Assembly: GCA_011391085.1 (NCBI GenBank)
Contig: JAABRD010000036.1
Location: 1 to 53,476, forward strand
Direction: 5' to 3'
Length of the DNA: 53,476 bases
Source of the DNA: Thiotrichaceae bacterium
Lineage (GTDB): Bacteria; Pseudomonadota; Gammaproteobacteria; Beggiatoales; Beggiatoaceae
Numbering within the stretch: position 1 is the stretch's first letter; each line of letters begins with the position of its first letter. The translations under genes and the position numbers were made by a program. Below the pieces are notes generated by a model. That model ran no database searches and was not told where the DNA came from. It was given only the letters and a program-made list of their open reading frames with translations. Positions 8,132 to 15,701 of the stretch are shown one piece after another.

Positions 8132-9076
8132 TTAGCGTTTCAACACGACCCCACTATACCGCGGATCGCAAAAAGTTTCCTGGATAGCTTGTGCAAACGG
8201 CGTTTGTTTAATTCCAAACGTCTGTTCAGTGTCCACTCCGCTAAAATAATCTCCTGCTGTCAACGCTTTCAACTGGTCCGCTGTAAACGGTGGTTGTCGA
8301 CTGAAGAGGGCATAGATTTTCAAGAGGAGGTAAAATAACCAATAGGGAATATGCACAATCCACGTTTTTAAACCTTTGGCCTGTTTGATGGTGCGAATGA
8401 TGTCAACATAATCAATGGTCGTGTCACCTACAATGTCATAGATGTTTCCAGCCGGTTGATGTTGGATACAGTAAATGATGGCTTTGCAAAAATCTTTGTT
8501 ATATAACGGTTGCCGGGCATATCGGCCATGACTGGGAATGGGGAAGATGGGAACTTTTTCCATAAACCGTGATAACCAGCCTAAGTGTTTTGGATCAAAC
8601 CATCCAAACATGAGAGTAGGTCGCAAGACACAATGTTTGATACCACTGTGAATGACCATCTCCTCCTGTTGCCTTTTGGTCTTGGTATAATCATCTTGGG
8701 CCGCCGAGTTGACGACAGAGGAACTGATATGAACAATATAGGGGAGGTGATGCTTCCGGGCCACGTCTAAAATTCGAGAGGTGGAATCGATGTTATTCCG
8801 AATAAATAAGGAAGATTTTTTGCCGGTAATTTGGGCTTGTAACATCACGAGACCAGCGGCATTCGCAAACATGTCTTCCCACGGGCCAGGTTCTGCAAGG
8901 TCGGCTAAAATCGTGATGACTTCGGGATGTAATTGTTTGAGGATACCTAAGTTATAGGCGTGTTTGTCGATGGCTACCAGATGACGATAGCCCGCTTCTT
9001 TAAGTTGAACAATTAAGTTTTGCCCAACAAGACCGGCGGCGCCGGTGATGATGATTTTGTCGGTGAAAGTAATCAT
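8132..9076 (-). CDS. NAD-dependent epimerase/dehydratase (extended SDR)
   Basis: A 314-residue Rossmann-fold oxidoreductase. The cofactor loop is GAAGLVGQNL near the N-terminus; the catalytic YTKTK (Y-x-x-x-K) follows the SSSVVNS strand; RPTLMFGW and the BQPLYNKDFC-like 'YNKDF' region match sugar nucleotide epimerase/reductase relatives. Substrate cannot be assigned. A hydrophobic stretch (PYWLFYLLLKIYALF) late in the protein suggests membrane association, as in complex-I-associated or steroid-dehydrogenase-like SDRs. The longer ORF to 9130 starts within a family A repeat, so ATG 9076 (MITFTDK) is used. Confidence 0.82.
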   Translation of the reverse strand: MITFTDKIIITGAAGLVGQNLIVQLKEAGYRHLVAIDKHAYNLGILKQLHPEVITILADLAEPGPWEDMFANAAGLVMLQAQITGKKSSLFIRNNIDSTSRILDVARKHHLPYIVHISSSVVNSAAQDDYTKTKRQQEEMVIHSGIKHCVLRPTLMFGWFDPKHLGWLSRFMEKVPIFPIPSHGRYARQPLYNKDFCKAIIYCIQHQPAGNIYDIVGDTTIDYVDIIRTIKQAKGLKTWIVHIPYWLFYLLLKIYALFSRQPPFTADQLKALTAGDYFSGVDTEQTFGIKQTPFAQAIQETFCDPRYSGVVLKR

Positions 9077-9084
9077 AAAATAGT

Positions 9085-9162
9085 TTGTGAACACCGGTGG
9101 ACTAGAGGCTTTAGCCGGTGGAGTGGGCAACCCCCTCCGGCTAAAGCCTCTAGTCCACCGGT
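9085..9162. repeat. Family A inverted repeat
   Basis: Perfect inverted arms: ACCGGTGGACTAGAGGC ... GCCTCTAGTCCACCGGT, enclosing a short GGAGTGGGCAACCCCCTCC centre. It sits between the folC stop and the epimerase start. Confidence 0.9.
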
Positions 9163-9163
9163 G

Positions 9164-10429
9164 CTATGTTTCATTCTCAATTTGTAACACTTCTGCCACC
9201 GTGTAAAAGGAACCAAAGACAATAATTCTATCTCCTTCTTTAGCAACTGATAAGGCATTCGTATATGCCATTGCAATGGAAGCATAACGATGAATACAAG
9301 TCGCCCCTAGTGTTTGTAAATGTTCGACTAACTCTTGAACTGTGGCACTCCGCGGCGTATCCAATGGGGCTACATGCCAATTCTCAATAGTGTCTCGCAA
9401 GGCGGTGAAGATACCTAAAATATCTTTATCTTTCAAGATACTGACGACAGCATGAGTCTTTCCTTGGCATGGATATTTAAGCAATAGTTGGTTTAACATC
9501 TGGGCCGCCATAGGGTTGTGGGCGACATCAAAGATACGGGTCACTTTACCAGGCAAGACTTGAAAGCGGCCTGGCAAGGTAGCATTCTCAAGTCCTTGAT
9601 AAATTGCGCTGTCTGGTATAGGGTGGTCCAACAATTCGAGTGCCATCAACACGCCTGCCGCATTTTGCAGTTGAAATTCGCCTTGTAATGCGGGGTAGGG
9701 CAAGTTGCGATACGTTTTCGTGTGAGATTGCCAATGCCAAGATTTCTCGTCAGAAGCGAATTGATAGAAAAACTCTCTTCCTAAACAATACAGTGGGGTA
9801 TGTAATTGTTGGGCATGATTTATCAAACTTTGAGGTGGATTGGGGTCACTACAAACCGCAGGTCGATAGGGGCGAAAGATGCCAGCTTTTTCAAACCCAA
9901 TACTTTCTCTATCGTGACCTAACCAATCAACATGGTCAATACCAATAGCGGTCACTAAGGACACGATAGGGTCAAACAGATTCACAGCATCTAAGCGTCC
10001 ACCCAATCCCACTTCCAGAACAGCCAAGTCAATATCATCCTGTTGAAATATTAACAAGGCTGCCAACGTACCAAATTCAAAGAATGTCAAAGAGATATTT
10101 TGTCTGGCCCCTTCAATCGCGTCAAAGGCTTCACAGAGTTGGGCATCGCTGACAGGACGTCCTGCTACACAAATTCGTTCATTATAGCGTAACAAATGGG
10201 GCGACGTATAGCGGCCAATGCGTAATCCTGTGGCAGATAAAATAGCATCCAGAAGGGCCACGTTAGAACCCTTGCCGTTCGTGCCAGCCACTGTGATAAT
10301 AGGGAAATGGGGTTGTAGTAAACCCAACCATTGGGCGACTTGCCGACAACGAGTGAGACCCAATTCAATTTTCCGTGGATGCAGTGAATCTTGCCAGTGT
10401 AGCCATTCGTCAAGGGTGTAAAAAAGCAT
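9164..10429 (-). CDS. folC: Dihydrofolate synthase / folylpolyglutamate synthase
   Basis: A 421-residue Mur-ligase-family enzyme that adds glutamate to dihydropteroate and folates in the cytoplasm. The ATP loop is AGTNGKGSNVALLDAIL, followed by GRYTSPHLLRYNERICV, the EVGLGGRLDAVN metal/substrate motif, GIDHVDWLG, and FDVAHNP in the C-terminal domain. Length is normal (E. coli 422). In many gammaproteobacteria folC is followed by dedD/cvpA/purF; here the next gene on this strand is an epimerase, so the usual cluster is absent. Confidence 0.95.
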   Translation of the reverse strand: MLFYTLDEWLHWQDSLHPRKIELGLTRCRQVAQWLGLLQPHFPIITVAGTNGKGSNVALLDAILSATGLRIGRYTSPHLLRYNERICVAGRPVSDAQLCEAFDAIEGARQNISLTFFEFGTLAALLIFQQDDIDLAVLEVGLGGRLDAVNLFDPIVSLVTAIGIDHVDWLGHDRESIGFEKAGIFRPYRPAVCSDPNPPQSLINHAQQLHTPLYCLGREFFYQFASDEKSWHWQSHTKTYRNLPYPALQGEFQLQNAAGVLMALELLDHPIPDSAIYQGLENATLPGRFQVLPGKVTRIFDVAHNPMAAQMLNQLLLKYPCQGKTHAVVSILKDKDILGIFTALRDTIENWHVAPLDTPRSATVQELVEHLQTLGATCIHRYASIAMAYTNALSVAKEGDRIIVFGSFYTVAEVLQIENET

Positions 10430-10868
10430 ATTTTCTAGTCAATGTGAGGATAGTATCTAAATCATTTAAGTGATCACTTTACCATAAATTGTTTTTTGAG
10501 TCACAATTAAAATATTTTAGCATTTTCATATTATAGAAAAAATTTTTAAATTTCAACGTATTAATGATTGACAACCGTCCTCTGAATAGTCAGGTGGTCC
10601 AAATTTTGCCTAGTATATAAGCAAACGCTGAACATTTCTACATTGGGGTGCAAGGCGAAACAAAGTTATTTAACAGAGTAGATACGCTTGTCTGATATTT
10701 TGAGAGTCTAATCCCGTAATTTTTGATAGCGAAAGTCATTGCATTGTGCAATGCAAAAAATTTATTTTTTGCGTTGAAACGTGCAAAGAGTAAATAAATA
10801 GTCAAGTTAATCAACAGGTTATAGACGTTTATAGAATATCTGACTATTCCTCTAAAATAACGGGGTAC
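10430..10868. other. AT-rich intergenic region with palindromes
   Basis: No ORF of note. It contains a perfect 12 bp palindrome AAGTGATCACTT (10468-10479), which could be an operator for the divergent folC or the downstream small gene. Near 10739-10771 there are two adjacent short inverted repeats (GCATTGTGCAATGC and GCAAAAAATTTATTTTTTGC). It does not carry the repeat families found in most other spacers here, which suggests conserved regulatory sequence or simply an uninvaded region. Confidence 0.5.
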
Positions 10869-10897
10869 TTGAAATTTGTAGATTTGCGTATTATAAT
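10869..10897 (+). promoter_or_regulatory. Sigma-70-type promoter for the 41-residue membrane protein
   Basis: TTGAAA at 10869-10874, a 17 bp spacer and a perfect TATAAT at 10892-10897. This is the best sigma-70 match I noticed in the window. It points at the small gene starting at 10936. Confidence 0.75.
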
Positions 10898-10935
10898 ATA
10901 ATCATATTCTAAACAGAAACAAATAGGTGATCAAC

Positions 10936-11061
10936 ATGGAAAACGTAGCAATTTTAGTCCCTTACATCCTCATGGCCGCCAATGTCGGTATGTTAGTTGG
11001 CATTTTGGGTTATGCCAGTTTTTGTGCCGTTAGCAAAATCTGCGATGTCCCAGCGGCTTAG
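10936..11061 (+). CDS. Small single-pass membrane protein (41 aa)
   Basis: ATG 10936 to TAG 11061 encodes 41 residues, below usual ORF cutoffs. AGGTGA seven bases upstream is a good ribosome binding site, the promoter at 10869-10897 is near consensus, and a strong hairpin plus T-run terminator follows at 11099-11136, so it looks like an independent, well expressed gene. Residues 4-29 (VAILVPYILMAANVGMLVGI and beyond) form one hydrophobic helix with small residues; the short tail is AVSKICDVPAA with two Cys in the last third. I do not recognise the family. It may be a small subunit of a membrane complex or a small regulator. Confidence 0.72.
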   Translation: MENVAILVPYILMAANVGMLVGILGYASFCAVSKICDVPAA

Positions 11062-11098
11062 TCATTCAAGTGAGGTCTAAGAACTAGCTTAGACAAAT

Positions 11099-11136
11099 AA
11101 ACCTGACAGGTTTGAAAAACCTGTCAGGTTTTTTTA
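11099..11136 (+). terminator. Intrinsic terminator made from family B repeat
   Basis: AAACCTGACAGGTTT and AAACCTGTCAGGTTT form a 15 bp stem with a short A-rich loop, followed by TTTTTTT. The same CCTGACAGG sequence occurs many times elsewhere as a dispersed repeat, but here the T-run makes a textbook rho-independent terminator. Confidence 0.85.
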
Positions 11137-11285
11137 TGGGTGGGATTAGAAGCACCAAATTGCCCAACGAAAATTTGCTGTATTAGCTTTCCTAAACCTT
11201 GAAGGTTTAGGAAGGCAGTTTTGGATTGACTACTACGTTATGATATATAATAACTCAAAATCTAACTTTCCGAGGAATTATTAAC

Positions 11286-12671
11286 TTGTTTAAACACTTA
11301 TCCCAATGGTATGAACACCCTCACCCATGTCAGCTTTGTTCAGCTTATTTGCAACGGTTAGGCATCTCACTCTCTTTTTGCCATCAATTAGTTGGTAACC
11401 TGTCTGTCGGCTTGCTGATTACGATAATTTTGCTGTTTTCCCCATTACATCACATCCCTTTGAGGGTGACCATTGAGGACACTGCTATCGATTGGGTGAT
11501 CAATTTGCGACTGCATACGGAGTTGAAACGCCAACAGACACCGCATTTTATGTTCCTGAATATGGAAGAACAGACTTATCAAAAGTGGGGTGAACCATTG
11601 ATTACTCCCCGTGATAAATTACGCCAGTTAATAGCGTTTGCGGTGGCAGGAGAACCTAAAGCCATTGTGGTGGATATTGACTTGACTTATCCGACGCACT
11701 GTATTACGGAACGTACTGATTGTGTCAATGATGGCACAAAATTGAACTCAGCAGATATGGAATTGAGAGATTTTTTGGCTAATTACGCAACCTCGTCTTG
11801 CAACGGCAAACCTTGTCCTTATCTGGTTTTGGTCAAAACCAGTCGGCCTCTTTTAGATGCCCAAGGTAAAGTGACCTTGCAACGTCAGTTGCGTCCTTCC
11901 TTCTTGGACCAGGTAGTGGACCAGAATCCGCGCATTTATTGGGCTTCTAGTCTGTTTGAATTGGAAGACAATCGGTTGCGGCGATGGCGTTGGTGTGAAC
12001 CTGGTAAAACGGGTAAATTAGACGTTCTGCCTTCAGTTCAGTTATTGATAACTGAATTGTTGAAGCCTGAAGCAACGCCTATGGCCGAACGAGTGAAGAA
12101 GAAATGCGAAGATGCAAAAACCGGTGAGGAGGAATTATCTCAACGGATTCTGTATTCCTTACTTCCCACCAATGAACACGTTCCTTATCCCTCTGTGGTG
12201 GTGTCAGGGGAACAGATACAGCGTCCTTTGTTGACGACTCAACCCGCCTATCAATTAGTTGAACATCCCGAAGCCGATAAAGCGGCGTTGCGACATAGCA
12301 TTACCGTCATTGGTAGCAGTCATTCCGACAGCAATGATTTGTACACGACACCCGTGGGAACGATGTCAGGGGCATTGGTGTTGGTCAATGCCATTCATTC
12401 TTTGCAACAGTATGGCGAACTGCATAAACCGCATTGGTTTTTGGCTATCTGTATAGAAGTGTTTTCGATTATCGTGATGAGTCTTGCCTTTACCCGGTTT
12501 AACTCGTTCTACGGTATGTTGCTTTCGGGATTGTTTGTGATTGTGGTTATGATACCGCTGAGTTTTTGGTTGTTCAAATATGGTTGGTGGCTAGACTTTG
12601 CAATTCCGTTGATAGCCGTACAATTGCATCGAATGGCCGCTGTGTTTCATCATTCCCATGAGGAGGTTTAA
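11286..12671 (+). CDS. CHASE2-domain membrane protein without output domain
   Basis: A 461-residue protein with one N-terminal transmembrane helix (around residues 38-56), a large extracytoplasmic domain of the CHASE2 sensory type (DTAIDWVINLRLH, then FMFLNMEEQTYQKWGEP, PKAIVVDIDLTYP, the later VTVIGSSHSDSNDLYTTPVGTMSGALVLVNAIHSL) and three C-terminal transmembrane helices. CHASE2 normally feeds a kinase, cyclase or GGDEF domain; here nothing follows. The start is TTG with GAGGA upstream. The gene is immediately followed by a secreted protein gene with its Shine-Dalgarno inside the CHASE2 3' end, so the two are probably co-translated and act together. Confidence 0.78.
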   Translation: MFKHLSQWYEHPHPCQLCSAYLQRLGISLSFCHQLVGNLSVGLLITIILLFSPLHHIPLRVTIEDTAIDWVINLRLHTELKRQQTPHFMFLNMEEQTYQKWGEPLITPRDKLRQLIAFAVAGEPKAIVVDIDLTYPTHCITERTDCVNDGTKLNSADMELRDFLANYATSSCNGKPCPYLVLVKTSRPLLDAQGKVTLQRQLRPSFLDQVVDQNPRIYWASSLFELEDNRLRRWRWCEPGKTGKLDVLPSVQLLITELLKPEATPMAERVKKKCEDAKTGEEELSQRILYSLLPTNEHVPYPSVVVSGEQIQRPLLTTQPAYQLVEHPEADKAALRHSITVIGSSHSDSNDLYTTPVGTMSGALVLVNAIHSLQQYGELHKPHWFLAICIEVFSIIVMSLAFTRFNSFYGMLLSGLFVIVVMIPLSFWLFKYGWWLDFAIPLIAVQLHRMAAVFHHSHEEV

Positions 12672-12675
12672 TCTG

Positions 12676-13746
12676 ATGTTGATTAGATACTGGGTATTTT
12701 CACTATTGCTGTGGACCACCGCGGTTTATCCAAATTCGTCAGTGGTCGGTCACATTAAGGATTTAGTCTGTCCTTCTAGCTACTATTTACTGACTCGTCA
12801 AGGGGTGCCGTCACCTCTGCCAGTCAATTTTTTCATGGAATTACAAGCAGGTGATACTTTAGCACTCAAGCCGAACTCGCCGCTATTGCAATCTCAAGAA
12901 GTCACGGTGCCTGATACCCAATTGCCCATGACGATTCAAAACCCTGATACTCAACTCCTGTGTCGACCTGAGTTGTTTGTGATTACCCGCAAAGGAAAGA
13001 CTTTGCCAATGCAGAACCAGACGTTACAAGTGGGCGATAGTGTAGCGATTGACGGTGCTGCAATGGTGCTATCACTCGATTTGAATGGTCAACCCGGTAA
13101 ACTGGTGAAGTACAATGAATTGGCTTACACCGTTACTTCTGGAGTGACCACGCCGACGGTATTCGGCAACCTCCTCAGTCAAATAGGTTCGTGGTTTACC
13201 AAACAACACGATGAACAATTGAAAGTGTTGATTGGCAAGACCAGCGAATCTTTCAAACCACGTATCGACGTGTTGAAAGGAGATAAACAACAGTTGCTGG
13301 CTGGTGACCGGGAATGGTTTCTTGCTTGGCAATCTGGTCGGCCACCTTTTACGGTGACGTTGACGAGTAAAGGGCAATCACACCGTTATCCCAATTTATC
13401 ACAACGGCAGTTGCAGGAACAGATAACACTGACACCGGGCACTTATCGTCTCTCAATTCAGGATGCCCGTCAACAAACCACTGATTACACGTTCACCGTC
13501 GTCAATCCTCAACCTCGTCCGCCACTATCTCAAAAGCTACGCGACTTATCGGACGATTCGATGCGCTTGGTGATGCAGACGATGTGTTTAGCGGTGCAAG
13601 ATAAAGGCGTGTGGCGATTCGAGGCTATGCAACAAGCGGCACAACAGGTTGACCGTGATGCGTCGTTTCGAGTCTTGCGTGACGCCTTGTTACGCGGTGC
13701 TGATATTAGTCCCTTGGATTTATCGGAACGGGATTGTGTGGATTGA
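12676..13746 (+). CDS. Secreted protein partner of the CHASE2 protein
   Basis: A 356-residue protein of unknown function. The N-terminus MLIRYWVFSLLLWTTAVYPNSS looks like a signal peptide. The body is beta-rich with repeated 'LxAGDxLxL' and 'LQVGDSVAID' segments and a region FTVTLTSKGQSHRYPNLSQRQL..ITLTPGTYRLSIQDARQQTTDYTFTVV that reads like an Ig/FN3-type fold; the last 60 residues are helical. ATG 12676 is chosen over 12658 because AGGAGGT lies eight bases before it. A secreted protein of this layout next to a CHASE2 sensor suggests a ligand-binding or envelope-sensing partner. Confidence 0.62.
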   Translation: MLIRYWVFSLLLWTTAVYPNSSVVGHIKDLVCPSSYYLLTRQGVPSPLPVNFFMELQAGDTLALKPNSPLLQSQEVTVPDTQLPMTIQNPDTQLLCRPELFVITRKGKTLPMQNQTLQVGDSVAIDGAAMVLSLDLNGQPGKLVKYNELAYTVTSGVTTPTVFGNLLSQIGSWFTKQHDEQLKVLIGKTSESFKPRIDVLKGDKQQLLAGDREWFLAWQSGRPPFTVTLTSKGQSHRYPNLSQRQLQEQITLTPGTYRLSIQDARQQTTDYTFTVVNPQPRPPLSQKLRDLSDDSMRLVMQTMCLAVQDKGVWRFEAMQQAAQQVDRDASFRVLRDALLRGADISPLDLSERDCVD

Positions 13747-13775
13747 GGAAGTGCAAAGGGGTGGTGTTGTGGATT

Positions 13776-13809
13776 AAACCTGACAGGTCGTAGAGCACCT
13801 GTCAGGTTT
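13776..13809. repeat. Family B hairpin after the CHASE2 pair
   Basis: AAACCTGACAGGT and ACCTGTCAGGTTT arms with an 8-base loop. There is no T-run, so termination is possible but less clear than at 11099. The rest of 13747-13954 holds no gene. Confidence 0.75.
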
Positions 13810-13954
13810 GACCATCAGCGGGTTATTGGTTCAGTAACGGAAACCGATAATCTCAACTGAAAGTGCCCTAGATAATGGTTTAACTCGGTCAGTAAGCCAC
13901 AGATTTGGTAAATCAAAGTTCGCAGGCGAGAACAGAAATCTACGCGGTTCTATC

Positions 13955-14312
13955 TTAACTACTGACAGGAAGATAGCGTATCTGATCAAAATATTCTTCT
14001 GCTTCTGCTACCTCCCAAACGAGAATCAATTCCTCTATAGTTTGACCTAGTGTCATCTGGTTACTTAATAAGAAAATCCCAGGAATATGTCGAATGTTCC
14101 TGCAAATGGACCGGTATGGAAGCACGATTGTTGGTGATTAACAAAAAACCAGATGTCTCGCACCATCTCAAGATGTCAGGGTCAAGCGTACCAATGGGAG
14201 GCGCATCAACGTCACCAATACGACGCACCACCAGGTCAGGAATCCGTTGTTTTAGCCCTTTTCTCAAACGGTGAGGAATATGTTCATCCAATAAATACTT
14301 GATGAGACTCAT
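13955..14312 (-). pseudogene. PIN-like DUF5615-type toxin with frameshift
   Basis: Reading from 14312, residues 1-70 give MSLIKYLLDEHIPHRLRKGL, VVRRIGDVDAPP, DILRWCETSGFLLITNNRASIPVHLQEH, the typical predicted nuclease with LLDEH and TNNR motifs. The frame then shifts near 14086-14092. The expected remainder (RHIPGIFLLSNQMTLGQTIE, ELILVWEVAEAEEYFDQIRY) is encoded in another frame down to TAA at 13955. The uninterrupted ORF 14061-14312 is therefore only the front of a broken gene. The start overlaps the DUF433 antitoxin gene upstream, the standard partner. Confidence 0.8.
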
Positions 14313-14656
14313 ACACGATTCTCCAGTACTTGACGTTTGGTGGCTTCCCGTTCGGCCTTTGTCTTTCGCAATTTGAGTATATCGAGCGTCGGATTCAACG
14401 CTTGCTGGTGCCGCATCTGTTCGCCATACTCTAGCCAGTCTTTAATATATTGAGTAACCGTCACCTGGTTATGCAAATAATAGAGGAGAGTGGCATAAAT
14501 TTGTTCTAGGGTGAGCGTTGGAAAGCGTTCGGCTAGTTCCTCTGGGGACGATTCATTGACCAGGTATTCGTAGAGTACATGTTCAATTCCCACACGATGT
14601 CCTTTAATCCGGATGTCATTGGGGGCGAGAAAATCAAAATAGTCTTCTAATTGCAT
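14309..14656 (-). CDS. DUF433-type antitoxin
   Basis: A 115-residue protein with the DUF433 pattern: IRIKGHRVGIEHVLYEYLVNESSPEELAERFPTLTLEQIYATLLYYL, a winged-helix-like DNA-binding module that accompanies PIN-like DUF5615 toxins. The C-terminal 45 residues form a charged helical tail. The stop overlaps the toxin start (ATGA-type overlap at 14309-14312). ATG 14656 is preferred to GTG 14662. The antitoxin is intact whereas the toxin is frameshifted. Confidence 0.85.
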   Translation of the reverse strand: MQLEDYFDFLAPNDIRIKGHRVGIEHVLYEYLVNESSPEELAERFPTLTLEQIYATLLYYLHNQVTVTQYIKDWLEYGEQMRHQQALNPTLDILKLRKTKAEREATKRQVLENRV

Positions 14657-14731
14657 AATCACTTTCTGGCAATAAAGGTTAAGTAAAATGGAATCAATTT
14701 ATACATCATAATATTGTGTTTACCCTCCAGA

Positions 14732-15079
14732 CTAAGCCACTTTTCTCATCTCACTCAAGTCCAGCATTCGACCTTTCAACTGGCTGAAATAGAATACTTC
14801 ATATTCCGTGCCCAATTCTTCTTGTAATTGTCGCCACAAAAATTTACCTTCTTCCTCAAACAATAAAGAGTCCCTCAAGTTTTTGAAACCAGAGGACGTT
14901 GGGTCATCTGTATTTAACGTCTCATCGTACCATTCTGCCCAATTCTTCAGATGTTTTTTGAGAATAGTCGAAAGAGATAGCTGGTCCGGGTCGAGGTTGC
15001 CGACCTCAGTCATTTGCCACAGCGGATAACAATCGTAATCTGCCATCAGTTTGAGAGGAATACGTGTAGTCGTCATCAT
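14732..15079 (-). CDS. Probable immunity/antitoxin protein of the pair with 15089-15490
   Basis: A 115-residue acidic cytosolic protein. The sequence LKLMADYDCYPLWQ, then HLKNWAEWYDETLNTDDPTSSGF, and the FLWRQLQEELGTEYEVFYF end recall a recurrent uncharacterised immunity-like family; the name is not known to me. It starts about ten bases after the stop of the nuclease-like gene at 15089-15490 in the same direction, so the two are one transcription unit. The first or second of two adjacent ATG codons could be the start. Confidence 0.55.
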   Translation of the reverse strand: MMTTTRIPLKLMADYDCYPLWQMTEVGNLDPDQLSLSTILKKHLKNWAEWYDETLNTDDPTSSGFKNLRDSLLFEEEGKFLWRQLQEELGTEYEVFYFSQLKGRMLDLSEMRKVA

Positions 15080-15088
15080 AATAGTTGA

Positions 15089-15490
15089 TTAGAGATGATT
15101 GAGAGGTTTAGGAACAGCAGCGGGATTCGCACCTACAATGAAGCCGTTGTCGCTGACGGTAATCGCTAGATATTGGATGGTGCCACGATAGTTGACTTCA
15201 TAAATGGGCCGTTGTCTCTGATAGCCAATAATTTGACCTTGACTCAGGGCTGTCAAAATCGCGTCGGCAAGGTCTGCGGGCTGGATCCCACGTTTGCGAA
15301 AATCTTCACCATGTTTCAGAATGTGTTGTAGTCCGGCGGCCTGGTTGCCTTGTTCTAAAAACACGATGTTACCGTTGGGTAAGCGTCGAATATCAACGAG
15401 TTGGTCCGGTGATAGTTTAACTTGTTGTTTCAGAAGTTCGGCCACTAAAATTCGTTGTTCAGCAGACAATTGCATCAGGAGGTTTAACAT
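15089..15490 (-). CDS. BECR-fold nuclease-like toxin candidate
   Basis: A 133-residue protein. The first 50 residues are a helical leader with LSAEQRILVAELLKQQVKLSPDQ. The second part, GLQHILKHGEDFRKRGI, then ILTALSQGQIIGYQRQRPIYEVNYRG and YLAITVSDNGFIVGANPA, has the helix-then-antiparallel-sheet plan of Barnase/EndoU/ColicinE5-D/RelE (BECR) RNases, including the conserved HILKH that would supply catalytic His/Lys. The start has AGGAGG in the gene's own 5' region (CCTCCT on the plus strand), which may instead serve an internal ATG. Toxin role is inferred from fold pattern and from its small acidic neighbour. Confidence 0.5.
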   Translation of the reverse strand: MLNLLMQLSAEQRILVAELLKQQVKLSPDQLVDIRRLPNGNIVFLEQGNQAAGLQHILKHGEDFRKRGIQPADLADAILTALSQGQIIGYQRQRPIYEVNYRGTIQYLAITVSDNGFIVGANPAAVPKPLNHL

Positions 15491-15597
15491 GATTGAAAAG
15501 GTGCGGGGTACAGTGTATCAAAATCATAAGCCTGTGTCAACAATGAAAAAGTAATCAGAAAATAACGGCCTTGGCAACTGGAAAGTTGAAAGTAAGT

Positions 15598-15656
15598 CAT
15601 GTAGGTTGGAGTGAGTGGTTTGTTGGACTTCGCTAATGCTCAGTCCAACCTACGTG
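15598..15656. repeat. GTAGGTTGG inverted repeat element
   Basis: GTAGGTTGGAGTGAG at the left, GTCCAACCTAC at the right, around a short core with TTGTTGGACTTCGC. A related but longer element with the same ends is at 45308-45388. No gene lies in 15491-15701; an ORF at 15611-15847 is antisense to the caspase gene. Confidence 0.75.
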
Positions 15657-15701
15657 CTGCGTGGTTTGTTATTATTGTTGTTCGAGGTTCTGGTATTGTT
15701 A

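Noticed and set aside
7979-8338. 119-codon plus-strand ORF
   Set aside because: Overlaps the epimerase gene's 3' end and an AT-rich inverted repeat (GTGATTAGTGTGATGAGGA / TCATCATTCTAATCACACC); no family resemblance.
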